DNA from: Reticulitermes speratus | Lineage: Eukaryota > Arthropoda > Insecta > Blattodea > Rhinotermitidae | Assembly: GCA_021186555.1 (NCBI GenBank) | Contig: JAJKFL010000006.1 | Location: 6,296,215-6,360,214 of the forward strand | Direction of reading: 5' to 3' | Length of the DNA: 64,000 nucleotides | Part shown: piece by piece, positions 24,235 through 34,679 of the stretch | Layout of the letters: every line of letters starts with the position of its first letter | Position numbering within the stretch: position 1 is the stretch's first letter | Notes under the pieces: generated by a model | Databases searched by the model: none | Seen by the model: the letters and a program-made list of their open reading frames with translations, nothing else | What the model was told of the DNA's origin: nothing | Translations under genes and position numbers: made by a program

Positions 24235-24865
24235 TACAGTCCAGCAGAGTGTACGATTCATCGAATTGGTCTGGGAACTTCCGCCATCTGTGAGTGATTA
24301 TTTCAACTATATAAACGGAATATGAAAGGGCGTAGAGATAACGTGTGTGATGGCTAGGGGGGCGGAGAGGGGGGGATACCATAAGCCTGTTTTGGATCAG
24401 AGTTATTACTTGTAGATATTTAATGACGCTGACTCAGCTGTAGTGGCTTTATAGCCTGGAATCAGACAGAGGAAGTTAGTAACAGTACCTCATTTCTATA
24501 TAGTACTCATATGACAGTAGCATAACTGGCAGAGCTGTGAATCGGTCGGTCTAAAGTCCTTTACAGACGAATTAATACATTATTGTAAGTTGTAACGAAT
24601 CCCCTTTCCGCTCGTGTGTCATGGAATTATTTAACAATTGTGTCTGTTGACATCACGGATGCCTGTACCGCCTCTCGATCGGTATTCCACTGTCTCCTTA
24701 GACTTGTACTAATATTTGAGTTCGCGTTGATAGTTCCATGCTGTACCCCATGCGTTGTTCATTGGGCGTTCAATTTCCGCCATCCCCCTCCCCCCCTTTC
24801 CGAGCTCGAGTGACAAGGGAAGTTATGAACAAGACAGGTAATGTACGTGTAATGTAACTCGGAGG
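24235..24865. other. no supported feature
   Basis: Unique-looking sequence between two hAT insertions, with short homopolymer runs of G and C. I see no splice-bounded open frame. Confidence 0.5.
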
Positions 24866-24873
24866 CCCCTTCG

Positions 24874-27859
24874 TAAAAATGGGATATTCGAATCCTCGAA
24901 TCCCGCGAATCTTGAATAATATTCGAGATTCGAAAACTCGAATCTTTGCGCTTTTTTCGTCTTTCGAATCTTTCGAATCCTAACCTAGCGAAATTCTGCC
25001 ACCTAGCGGAATCTTGAGGAACTTAAACTACTTAGTGCTACTCACTCTATAGCTCAGCGTTTCTAGTTCTACTCAACTGTCCGCAGCGTCTCACTTGTAC
25101 ACGCTATCAGTCTACGCTCGGCGTTATCCGGTCTGTATTTTTGTCTCACTCTTAGCGTTTCTCACGCTTTTTTTATTATTCCTACGTGGTTTCTATCGCT
25201 AACCACAGCATTTACGCTTACTTGGGAGCGATTTATCTTGTGCCTCTGGCATAACCTCTTATTTCCTATAACCTACAACCAATGTCACCTATAACCTACA
25301 ACCCATGAGATGGCAACTTCTGATATCTGGAACTATTTCCACATTTCGGATAATGAAAATTATACGAATTGCAATCTGTGTTCTGCAAAAATATCCAGAG
25401 GAAAAGGGTCACATACTACTTCAGCAATGTGGAAACATTTGAAAGGCAAACATTTATCCAAATTTCAAGAACTGAAAGGTAGAAGTTCACCATCCCCATT
25501 ACTGACTCCATCTTCAACCTTAAGCTCTTTGACTGTCAGAGTTGACTCTCCATTCAAAGACAATAATGACCCAGATGATCCAGCTGTTGTTGGGAGTCCT
25601 CCATCAGTTAGTTCAACTTCTACACCACGTTCAGCAGCTTCTTTCTATGGAGAACAAAGCCCTTTCAAAACACCCCCAATAAAACGCAAAGCAGTATCGT
25701 CTAACCAACCGACTCTGAAAGAATTTGTTGATAAAATGCAACATTTTAAGCCTGGAGACAAAAGAGCTAAAACAATTACCAGATTACTCGCCGAAATGAT
25801 CTGCAAAGATAACCAACCATTGTCCATAGTGGAAGATAAAGGTTTTAAAAAGTTGATAAATCACCTTCAGCCAAGATATATTATCCCAAGCAGAAAACAT
25901 TTTGCCCATAAGGTAATTCCAGAGATGTATGAAGAAGAAAAAATAAAAGTTGAGAAACTTTTAGAAAAAACCGAGTTTGTTGGAGTCACAACAGACATGT
26001 GGACATCAACATCTTCTGACGATTACCTCAGTTTGACAGTTCACTTCGTAGATGAAAACTTTGAGTATCATCACTTGTGTTTAGAATGCATTCCCTTTGC
26101 AGAAGTTTCACATAGAGCATCTTCAATAGAAACTTTCATAACCGACACTATGAAAGAATGGAATCTCTTAGAAAAAGTTGTGTGTTTCATGAGAGATAAT
26201 GGTCCGAATATGGTTGCAGCTTTAGAACGCAGTACCTTTGACCACTTGCCATGCCTGGCTCATACTTTTCAATTAGTTATCAAAGATGGTCTACTTAACA
26301 ACAGTGAAATTAAGGAAATAATGTCAGCCTGCCGGAGTATTGTGGGATATTTCAAGCACTCTTCTAAAGCCATGAAAGTCTTACGAGCATTTCAAGCTAA
26401 ATTAAGTCTTAAACCTCATCGTTTGATACAAGACGAACCGACAAGATGGAATTCTCAGCTTCACTTGCTCACTCGTCTCATGGAACAAAAGCAAGCTGTT
26501 TTATTATCTGCTACAGACTTAAATTTTCAGGTAAATCTTAGTGCTCGACAGTGGACAACTATAGAAGAAGTGATACGAATCCTAGATGTGTTCGATAGAG
26601 CTACATTTGTGGCCAGTTCCAGTCAAGTAACAATCTCAGAAATAATTCCTTTAGTGAATAGCACCATTAATGCTCTACAAAACTTCAAATCAACTTTAGG
26701 TTCCATACAGCGTTTTCGAAATGACTTGCTTACATCTCTAAAAAGGCGCTATCAGTCTGTTGAAACAGAAAAATTGTATGCTCTTGGTACTATACTGGAT
26801 CCCGATTCAAAGGAAGTGTATTTTTGAGCAAAGAAAACCTTGAGCAAGCTAAATCAACAATGACAATGGAAATTTCTGATATTAGTATTTTGCAAGCAGA
26901 TGACACTGATCTGCAGTCATCAGAACAAAGTCAAAGAGATACCATTCAAAAATCGCCAACTGAACAACAAGGAGTTCATAGCATGTGGAGTTACTATTCT
27001 CAATTGATGATACCATCTACCAGCACTGAGCAAAGTTATAGTTTGTCTCCTGAAGAAGAATAAATGCTTACTTAGCGAAACACTGCTTCCACCATCTGCG
27101 GACATCTTTAAATACTGGAAGGACAACAAAAAATATCAAAATTTAAAGAAACTCTCTAAAAAGTTTTTAATCACACCACCATCGACAGTACTATCAGAAA
27201 GACTATTCAGTACAGCAGGTATCATAGCTGATAAAAAACGAAGTAGGCTAGACCCAGAGCGAGTTCGAATGCTAGTGTTCTTAAATAAAAATCTCTATTA
27301 AAGATTTCTGATTCTTTTAGATTGCCCTGAAAGAGTTCAGTGTTTAGTGTTTTTAATTTTTATTAACTCTTAAAATAAACATGTTTTTTATTTTTCTTCA
27401 TTTTCTGGAAAGAATTTAGTATTCCATGTTTAGCGTTTACTGTTTATCTACGATATATTAACTCTTGAAATAATCCCCTCCCTCTACACAAATGTCAAAA
27501 ATGTGCCCTGTTACTCAAATATTATTTGTATTATTATTATTATTATTAATATAATTAATATTATTATTATTTCATTTATTTGTATCTTCTTAATGAATAA
27601 TATAGGTATATTTTTGAAAAACTGTATTCTTAAATGTGTTTTTTCATTAAACACAGATTTTAAATTTTGCTTCAAATAAAAACTTTTAATTTTAAAATAA
27701 ATACTAAATGGTATAGAACTAAGTATTTTTCCCTTTAGTTTTTTCTTATTATTATTCTTATATGAAGGATTCGAGAGATTCGAGATTCGAGAGATTCGAC
27801 GGATTCGAGAACCTTTTAAGATTCGGATTCGAGCAAATTTAGGATTCGTCCCACCTCTA
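24874..27859 (+). mobile_element. near-complete hAT transposon
   Basis: A 2986-bp element with 8-base duplications CCCCTTCG / CCCTTTCG (24866-24873, 27860-27867; one mismatch). The ends are TAAAAATGGGA and its partner TCCCACCTCTA. Both subterminal zones are packed with CGAATC or GATTCG hexamers (about 24888-24985 and 27768-27850), likely transposase-binding sites. It encodes a BED-finger hAT transposase interrupted by two frameshifts, so it looks recently active but now dead. Confidence 0.95.
25310..27301 (+). pseudogene. hAT transposase (ZBED type), two frameshifts
   Basis: The first open segment (505 codons, 25310-26827) starts with a BED zinc finger: CNLC at residues 21-24, then H43 and H48. 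It is followed by the hAT RNase-H-like domain, with TTDMWTS at about 227, CFMRDNGPNM at about 292, LPCLAHTFQL at about 313 and DEPTRWNSQ at about 375. The frame shifts in a T run near 26820 and continues for about 79 codons (26824-27063). It shifts back near 27060 into the hAT dimerisation region, YWKDNKKYQNLKKLSKKFLI then SERLFSTAGIIADKKRSRLD, with a stop at 27299-27301. Total about 660 residues, normal for the family. The start is the first ATG ahead of the BED finger. It could instead be domesticated only if spliced around the breaks, which I see no sign of. Confidence 0.93.
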
Positions 27860-27944
27860 CCCTTTCGCGTAACCATTGTCGTCATGGAAAAGCAACGTTA
27901 CCCGACATGAAATGCGCATGCGCGCCGTACTGTCATCTATGGCC

Positions 27945-28318
27945 TGTCTGGCTCTACCATATTTTTCTACATTATCTCATAAACGGCACGACTTTCGGAA
28001 AACATTTATTCAACATAAAATGTGTGTTTCGATTTTCTCTACAACTTTTGTCTGAAACATTTCTCATTCTAAGAAGAATTCAACGAGATATTATCATAAA
28101 TGTATATAGGTCTTCATGTGAAGTACCCGTTATTCTTGTGTCAGATTTTAATGGAATTTGAATTTTCTCCACAGATTTTCGAAAAATCCTCAAATACCAA
28201 ATTTCATAAAAATCCGTCCAGGGGGAGCCGAGTTCTTCCATGCGCACAGATGGCGGACAGACATGACGAAGCTAATAGTCACTTTTCACAGTTCTGTGAA
28301 CGCGCCTAAAACGAGGTA
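27945..28318 (+). repeat. dispersed arthropod repeat (KFHKNPSRGSRVLPC type)
   Basis: The translation contains FEFSPQIFEKSSNTKFHKNP followed by SRGSRVLPCAQ, and the DNA has AGACATGACGAAGCTAATAG near the 3' end. From family knowledge, this phrase recurs in many insect genomes as part of an interspersed repeat whose class I cannot settle. The boundaries are approximate. Confidence 0.55.
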
Positions 28319-28626
28319 ATTTCTTTATGTAAGTGGTTCTGATCGCCTTTTTATTAGAATTAGTTTTACGTTGATCAGTTCAGCCGTCTACGCATTGGAA
28401 AGATTTTCTGAATCAAACCTGCTCGTGGATATTTTTCGTTCGTTACTTACCTACCCCACGTGTCCCACAGATGAAGTATGTCCATACGTGTCTGATGAAA
28501 TATCAGATTAATGCCGAATACCAAAGAACCTCAAACGTAATTACAAATTATAATATTTGTAGACCAGAAACAAAACTTTGTGTAGTCGGCCTGAAATGTA
28601 CGGTCCCTCAGTGCATTACAACGTTA

Positions 28627-28699
28627 GCCTCGGTAGCGCAGTAGGCAGCGCGTAAGTCTCATAATCTTAAGGTCGTGAGTTCGATCCTCACCCGGGGCA
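28627..28699 (+). tRNA. tRNA-Met: tRNA-Met (CAT), elongator type
   Basis: 73 bases fold as a full cloverleaf. The acceptor stem is GCCTCGG/CCGGGGC with one G-T pair, and the D stem is GCGC/GCGC. The anticodon loop is CTCATAA and the T stem is GTGAG/CTCAC around TTCGATC; the discriminator is A. The internal A box (TAGCGCAGTAGG) and B box (GAGTTCGATCC) are intact. It has no intron. Compared with the usual metazoan elongator tRNA-Met, changes in the acceptor and anticodon stems are paired and preserve base pairing, suggesting a working gene. Confidence 0.95.
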
Positions 28700-28700
28700 C

Positions 28701-28708
28701 GTTTTTTA
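28701..28708 (+). terminator. Pol III terminator of tRNA-Met
   Basis: A run of T (GTTTTTTA) immediately follows the discriminator base. Confidence 0.85.
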
Positions 28709-29158
28709 TTTAATAAACTATTTTTTTACTCCCTACAATACTTTTAAGAAAATACTCTTTAACTATTGTAATCATGTAGTTTTGGTATTTTCTATATTTC
28801 ATTATTCACCCTACAAAGACCTTTTTGTGTACCATCAGGTGCAACATTAAACAATTCTACATTCTGCCAACACAGTGCATTTACGTGTTTTGTACGGTTC
28901 ACAGAATAAATAACGATTATATTTCTATACAGCATTAAGTGATTGGATTTTATAATTGAAGCACGTCCTGTTCTCCGTGAGGTATGGATTGAATGTAAAT
29001 TGTAATGTAATAGTCTTCAAAATGTGTAACATAAAGTGTAACAATTTTAAGTTACATGGATGTAGGTTTCTATATAGATACAGGTGTCTCAAAATGTACG
29101 CACAGTTTAATACAGAATATCTACGGACGTTTTCAGTGTGGAACCAAAACATATTGTA
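28709..29158. other. A/T-rich spacer; one isolated mariner-like end
   Basis: No gene. Near 29080 the phrase ACAGGTGTCTCAAAATGTAC resembles the end of a Tc1/mariner-like element, but no partner end is seen. Confidence 0.45.
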
Positions 29159-29719
29159 CAGGGTCATCGAAAAAGAATGCCGGGATTATAAGAACCTATC
29201 ACTCAAAAACTGTTAAACATATCGAAATGATTCAAGTGTTAAAATCTGGCAAAAGAACGTAAGTTTTGGATCATTTTCATGCAGGACGGAGCACCTCCCC
29301 ATTTCAGCCTGCCTGCGCGGAGCCTTGAATGAGAAGTTCCCCAACGCCTGTACTGGGAGGGGCGGACCAATTCCCTGGCCTCCCAGAAGCCCAGATCTTA
29401 CCCCGATGGACTTTTTTTGTGGGGATACGTCAAGAACTGTGTGTATGGTGAAAAGATTGGGGATCTCCAGCACCTACGGGATAGGATCGCAACAGCCATC
29501 GCAACGATAACTCCAGACATAATTCAACGGACTTGGCACGAGATCGAATACGTCTTGATGTCTGCCGAGCGACAAATGGAGCACATATCGAAACATACTA
29601 AGATAAGACAAAAACGTCGGACATTCCTTAGCATTTTAACGCTTGAATCATTTCGATATGTTCAACAGTTTTTGAGTGACACGTTTTTATAATCCCGGCA
29701 TTCTTTTTCGATGATTCTG
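29159..29719 (+). mobile_element. mariner-like element, deleted in the middle
   Basis: Long inverted repeats (about 85 bases: CAGGGTCATCGAAAAAGAAT at the left, its complement at the right) with TA on both sides (29157-29158, 29720-29721). It is 561 bp. The interior codes only for the C-terminal third of a transposase. Confidence 0.93.
29282..29640 (+). pseudogene. mariner-like transposase C-terminal part
   Basis: QDGAPPHFSL opens the block with the second catalytic aspartate. WPPRSPDLTPMDFF is the conserved motif carrying the last catalytic acid. WGYVKNCVYGEKIGDLQHLR and TPDIIQRTWHEIEY follow, then RATNGAHIETY. Two frameshifts, one in the T run after MDFF (about 29417) and one near 29550, break the frame. 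The N-terminal DNA-binding half is absent. Confidence 0.88.
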
Positions 29720-29750
29720 TACTTTACGTAGAGTGACGTTCACTGTAGAT

Positions 29751-30693
29751 CAGGGGTCGGCGAACCGGGGTAAATTACCCCAAGTGGGGTAAAAATGAAA
29801 TTCTTGGGGGTAATGAGGACTCAATAGACATAAATAAAATTATATATAAAGCGCGTTCCTTGTTACGACAGAAATTTTTCTTCTGGCAACACTGCATCTG
29901 GCCAATGTAATAGACGTGTTTAGGAGACGTCACGCCATGTTGAACTGCAAACAATTTGGTTGCTAAGGCGTTGTCAAGTGGCTAAACAGATATTATTTGT
30001 CAGTTGTCTATTACCCGCCTTAACCTTATTTTTTGACACATGTGTTTTTGCTTTGTTTAAGTCGATTTAAGTAGTTATTTAATTTAATTTATTTCAATAG
30101 TTCTATTTTAAGTCTAAGATTTTCATTTATTAACCATATTTTAGTTCTATGTTAGTTCGATAATTTGATTAATATATTTTCTCCTTGCTCGATTAATTTT
30201 CGATGGTCAATAAAATAATTAAATACTGCCTTCATCTTGAGGACATGTCTTAGTGCCACGTTTACCAATTAAATTATTGTAAATTTAAATGAACTTTAAA
30301 AAACTTAAAAACGCCGGCAGAGTTCGCAGATTCGCATAAAAACAAAGCAGAGAAATCGATTGGACCCCGAAGACAGTATCCAAATTGCTCTGACATCAAA
30401 ATGCCCCAATTTTGATGTTATTGTATCAAAAATGAAACAACATCATTTCTCCAAAACCTGAAGGTAAAATGTTTTCAAAGAAATCCTTTTGTTTCGTAAT
30501 GAGGATATTAATTTATTTTATCGCATTTATTTTATACTTTTTATATTTATAATTGTATTCTCCGTATAAATAGATTCAATAAACCTTTTGAATTTAAATA
30601 ATCTATGATTTTCTCCCTTTCAAATCAAGGGGGTAACGTCGGCGTAAATAAATATATTTTGGGGTAATAGGTAAACAAGATCCCCGACCCCTG
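29751..30693. mobile_element. hAT-type non-autonomous element
   Basis: Ends CAGGGGTCGGCGAACCGGGG and the inverted GATCCCCGACCCCTG. The duplication CTGTAGAT/CTCTAGAT has one mismatch (29743-29750, 30694-30701). It is 943 bp, A/T-rich and non-coding. Its GGGGTAAATTACCCC start matches the start of the 16412 element. Confidence 0.9.
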
Positions 30694-30760
30694 CTCTAGA
30701 TAGAGCGCTAATCGCATGGACACTGGCGCTACCTTGCGGAGTTTAAAGTATTTAAAAAAA

Positions 30761-31110
30761 ATGGCGGCGGAGCGCTTGACTTTCGAGCAACGCGAGGTAA
30801 TTTTAAAGTGGCACCGGTAATTTGAGAATGTGTTCGAAGTTCTAATGCCGTGACTGTGCGTAGTTTCAACCGAAACTCTAACGCGAATGACAAATGGACG
30901 CATTCGTGACCGAGGTACGGTACAAGACATACACAAGTAACTGTCTGGGAGGCCACACACATCAACTAGTCCTGCACCTCCTGCTGTGGTGTTCACACAC
31001 GATCACCAAACTGTCCGTAACAAGACGTCCAGCCATCCTAGTACACGCCGTGGTCGATGTTGGCCACCCACCCTTCCACCGAATGTACGAGCGCCGAGAT
31101 GTTTAACGGT
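30761..31110 (+). pseudogene. Tc1/mariner transposase N-terminal fragment
   Basis: MAAERLTFEQREVILKWH is a typical start for insect mariner-like transposases. GTVQDIHK.LSGRPHTSTSP is the linker between the two helix-turn-helix halves. It carries stops and shifts and has no recognisable ends. It may be kin to the C-terminal fragment at 29282, but order and distance argue against one element. Confidence 0.7.
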
Positions 31111-31195
31111 GAGCATTTCTGACATTTCTCCTAATTCGACACTTGTCACAAACCCTTCGTTCTATCTATATCAAATATCGACCTCCAATAAGTTA

Positions 31196-31472
31196 AAAGC
31201 TCACCCTAGAACAGACCATGAAGGCCCAGAGAGGGAGTAGAGGTATAGCTCTACTCTTTCTTTAACCTGGGCGCTAGATGGAGGTGGGTGGTCAACGCCA
31301 CGCCCCAGCCGCTTTACCCCCGGGAATGACCCGGTACCCATTTTACAGGAGGTTGGGTGGGCCCCAGGGACGGTCTGGACGGGTGCTGAAAATCTCGCCC
31401 CCACTGGGATTCGGTCCCCGGACCGATCAGCCCCGTAGCGAGTCGCTGTACCGACTGAGCTATCCTAGCCTA
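31196..31472 (-). mobile_element. tRNA-derived SINE, family I
   Basis: Reverse copy with its head at about 31472 (GGCTAGGATAGCTCAGTCGG on the - strand) and its core at about 31310-31330. The duplication CTCCAATAAGYTA flanks it (31183-31195, 31473-31485). Confidence 0.9.
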
Positions 31473-31580
31473 CTCCAATAAGCTATGTAAGGAGACTGTT
31501 TTGTATATTAAAGTGTGTATACATTTTTGGAGACGCTCTGTATTTTAGATCCAAAAAATACCAAATATTAAAATTTGTAT

Positions 31581-31813
31581 TCACTCATTCAACCAACGAA
31601 TGCACTTGTAAATAAATTGTAATAATTGTAAATAATTGTAATAACAGTGCCAAATGGACGGTGATAAGTGAAGTGTTCATGGCAAGTTACCCTGATGATG
31701 GCCAAATTAAGGCCGAAACGTATGTAGGGTAAAGTAAAAATTTATTTAAAAGTGCATTCGTTGGTTGAATGAGTGAATATTAATACTAAGATGCACGGTG
31801 AACACAAAGTAAA
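31581..31813 (+). mobile_element. hammerhead-ribozyme element with long target duplication
   Basis: Arms TCACTCATTCAACCAACGAA (31581-31600) and the inverted copy at 31759-31778 enclose a ribozyme core. A perfect 14-base duplication ATTAAAATTTGTAT flanks it (31567-31580, 31814-31827). Downstream of the ribozyme the phrase GTGCATTCGTTGGTT matches the tails of the other copies. Confidence 0.75.
31687..31732 (+). ncRNA. hammerhead ribozyme motif
   Basis: CTGATGA at 31692-31698, stem II GGCC/GGCC, GAAAC at 31715-31719, short stem III, and a GTA cleavage triplet ending at 31726. Stem I would pair CC before the box with GG after the cut, with imperfect extension. Confidence 0.65.
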
Positions 31814-32289
31814 ATTAAAATTTGTATCAATTTACTAATACCTCCATTTATCGAAATGTCAGACTGCAGTGCGGTATCTAAATGTCTGTCAATTCACAGT
31901 ACAAAGTGGGGATTCTCAACGTACTCGTGAAAGGAAAGCTTCTGTATTTTGTTCTATTTAGAAGTGAATGTTAAGTATGCCTGCTTACGTCTCACTGTTG
32001 TTGAACGGAATGCTGCTTAAAACGTCCATCAACTGAAGTGCCCGGGCAGAAACGTTTCCTCTGCCTTTTGAGGAAGAACTGTTCTTCGTAATAATTTTTG
32101 CTTCTAACGACTAAAGGTTTTCGGACGCGCATATGTTGTTTATGTGACATTGCAAACGCAATAAATTCTTGTGGGATATTTTTAAATTGTTACTGAATAA
32201 TTATAAGCATACTCATTGATTTCACGGTCCCAATGCTTCGCGTATGAGAGTGAGAAAATTTATTTAAAATCACGTGGATTCGAACCAAT

Positions 32290-32493
32290 GCAAGTAATTT
32301 TTTTTTTCAATGGCCCAAGAGCCCCTTGGGGGCCTAGGCCGCCTCATTTTTTTTTTCGAGGCTTCACGATCACACTTTTAGACACACCACAGTCGTTACG
32401 ACTCATCTGGACGAGTGATCAGCCCTTCGCAGAGACCTCTACCTGACAACACACAACACTCACAAGAGACAGACATCCATGCCGCCGGCGGGA
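32290..32493 (-). mobile_element. SINE-like element interrupted by another SINE
   Basis: T-rich patches at 32299-32308 and 32347-32356 on the + strand would be the A-rich parts of a reverse element. GCCGCCGGCGGGA at 32481-32493 looks like the start of a tRNA B-box region that is cut off by the next element's T run. Confidence 0.45.
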
Positions 32494-32718
32494 TTTTTTT
32501 TTTTTTTTTTTTTTTTTGCCTATCCGGGGTTTTTCCCCTTTGATCCATTTTTGTACTGTTTAAATCCTTTCGTCCTTCATGTCACTTTTTACGTTCCATG
32601 CTACCGTCCTTTCAACAAACACAACACAAACATCCTTGCTCCCTGTGGGATTCGAACCCGCGATCCCAGTAAGCGAGCGGCCGCAGACCACGCCTTAGAC
32701 CGCACGGCCACTGGGATC
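32494..32718 (-). mobile_element. tRNA-derived SINE, family V
   Basis: 24 T on the + strand (32494-32517) form the poly-A tail of a reverse SINE. The head on the - strand reads CAGTGGCCGTGCGGTCTAAG with B box GGGTTCGAATCCC, resembling tRNA-Ser/Leu. It is not a tRNA gene because the cloverleaf is not closed. Confidence 0.75.
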
Positions 32719-32944
32719 GGCAATGCACGTAATAACAAAGTTAACAAATTTGCCTTTTACCGTTCTTAAAGTACAAACTTTTAAAGTTACTTCTTTATGT
32801 TAGACTCGTAACTATCAGTTACTGAGATCCATAGGAAATGGGCTGGCTGAAAGGCTCTCTTAATTATGCACGTACCTAGAAATAAAAAATTGTTTATTAT
32901 GTATTTTACTAACGTTACTAATAGCTTCTAGAAATAGGGTAGGA
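32719..32944. other. no supported feature
   Basis: A/T-rich spacer. Confidence 0.5.
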
Positions 32945-33090
32945 GGACGTGGTCTGGATTCCTCTGGCTCAGGACAGGAACCAACGTCGGGCTGTTGTGA
33001 AAACCGTAATGAAAATTCGGGTTCTGTAAAACGCCGTAAATTTCTTGACTGGCTGAGGAACTGTTAGCTTCTCAAAGAGGACTGTGCTCC
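32945..33090 (+). mobile_element. LINE 3' end fragment
   Basis: VWIPLAQDRNQRRAVVKTVM followed by KIRVL and a stop, then the shared 3' UTR phrase CTTGACTGGCTGAGGAACTG. Confidence 0.75.
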
Positions 33091-33119
33091 CTAGAGGTAC
33101 GTATCTAGTTATCTGCCAG

Positions 33120-33215
33120 TAATGGAGGAGAGTCCTTCTTGAGAAGCTGATAGTAGACCAGCTGTTGAAGAGATTCCTCATATGTTATGCAACTCAATTT
33201 TCATTACTGTATTCA
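33120..33215 (-). mobile_element. LINE 3' end fragment, opposite orientation
   Basis: On the + strand, CTTGAGAAGCTGATAGTAGA and AGATTCCTCATATGTTATGC are the reverse of the same 3' UTR. It faces the copy at 32945. Confidence 0.65.
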
Positions 33216-33406
33216 TGTCATTGAAACCAACACCGAGCCGGACGAATCAAAATCACACTCTGATTAATGAATAACATTTTAATATTATCACCCCATTTAG
33301 GGAAATTTTTCCAAAACAATCTTTTCACTTCACGTTTTTCTACACGCCATAATTACTTTAAAGTTCCTCGGCGTGGAAGGTTATATCAACTTTAGTGTCT
33401 CAAAAC

Positions 33407-33665
33407 CATGAGCATAGCGGGGGGTGGGGTGGGGGGGGGAGTGGTGGAGGCAGTCCCTGGCCGCAGAGTCAAAGAGACGGAAAAATTAATACTTTAAATG
33501 AAAAAAATTGACTTTCTGCCCTCAATAAAATTTAAATTATTGAGCCAAATAAAAGGAAATTTAGTAACTAACTGTGACTTGTTTAGAATTCATAATTTTT
33601 GCTAAGGGGGGGGGGGGGGAATTGCCATGACTCGCCCTGGCGCCAAAATACTAGCTACGCCACTG
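33407..33665. mobile_element. short hAT-like MITE
   Basis: The ends CATGAGCATAGC and GCTACGCCACTG are inverted matches with some decay. The duplication CTCAAAAC/CCCAAAAC flanks it (33399-33406, 33666-33673). It contains two poly-G runs. Confidence 0.65.
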
Positions 33666-33673
33666 CCCAAAAC

Positions 33674-34029
33674 CCAAAAGCCTTGCTCCCCCTTCTATGA
33701 AGGAAATTTGCAACCTCTGCATTTGTAACCATGATTTGTACCGGAAACTGAAGCCACGCGGGAACACTGTGCCCGGAAGACGGCAGTTACACGCTGTCTG
33801 TGTCTGTCGATAACCGTTTAGTGAATGAATGCACAAATGTCAGTTGATCTGTGGGTGGGGGATTGCGTCCTGCGTTGTGTTCACAGCATACAAACACGTA
33901 ATTTTGCCGGTTTATTTACATTTACTGCTGAGGTTTTACAAATTATTTCTAAGCGTATGCCGTGACAATATATTCATAGGCCATAATTGTCTTCCTCCAA
34001 ATCCGTGCCTACTTACCATCTATTAATAA
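33674..34029. other. no supported feature
   Basis: Short open frames without motifs. Nothing recognisable. Confidence 0.5.
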
Positions 34030-34537
34030 TTTATTAATTCATTCTGTAGTCTGTATTAGACAGGTCCGTAGCCTCTTCCAAAGCGAGTTCTCCACAGGGT
34101 GCGATCTAGTGCTTCCTCTTTCAATTTACAGTATCTTCTCTTTTCCTTAAGGTCATCCAGTAGCTGCTTACGCCTTCTTTCTCGTCTTCCTGTCATTTCT
34201 ATCCTTCCTTCTAACTTTCCTTCAATCACGTGTTTCAGAAGGCAGTTTCTACGCAAGATGTGACCAATCCAGTTAGCCTTTCTTCTTTTTATTGTATGTA
34301 CGATATTCCTCTCCTCCTTCACTCTGTGTAATACTTCTTCATTTCTCACACGAACGGTCCAACTGATCTTCTCCATTCTTCTACAGCACCACATTTCAAA
34401 ACTTTCCAGATATTTCTGATTTACTTTCCGAAGTGTCCAAGTCTCAGCACCATACAAAGCTATGCTCCAAATGTAGCACTTTACTAGTTTATTTCTTAAA
34501 TTTAAGTCCAATTTGCTGATGAAAATAGTCTTCTTAT
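34030..34537 (-). mobile_element. LINE 3' fragment, reverse-transcriptase C-terminus intact over 150 codons
   Basis: The reverse strand reads KKTIFISKLDLNLRNKLVKC, YIWSIALYGAETWTLRKVNQ, KYLESFEMWCCRRMEKISWT and VRVRNEEVLHRVKEERNIVH, then a basic region ending RTRFGRGYGPV and a stop at 34056. This is the end of an arthropod endonuclease/reverse-transcriptase polyprotein, with the GH(I/V)LRR motif (WIGHILRR). The open frame is unbroken, so this insertion is young compared with the other LINE tails. It is 5' truncated and ends in an A/T-rich tail near 34035. Confidence 0.9.
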
Positions 34538-34679
34538 AAATAATTTATACTAATTAAATAATTAAGTAATATTAATTAGTGATATTTATGGAGTCCTGGT
34601 TGAAACTTATAAAGTGTTATTAAATAAACCGTGAAAGTAACACTGACCAGCATTAAGGAATGGTTACGAGCAGGCATAA

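Noticed and set aside
25310-27301. Domesticated host ZBED gene
   Set aside because: Target duplications and both inverted ends are still present and the frame is broken twice, so it is a transposon copy, not a host gene.
29159-31110. One mariner element from 29159 to 31110
   Set aside because: The C-terminal piece comes before the N-terminal piece on the same strand, and the first has its own complete inverted ends with TA duplications, so they are separate.
32640-32718. Possible tRNA-Ser/Leu gene (reverse)
   Set aside because: The B box is good but the cloverleaf is not closed, and the sequence continues into a SINE body with a 24-base A tail.
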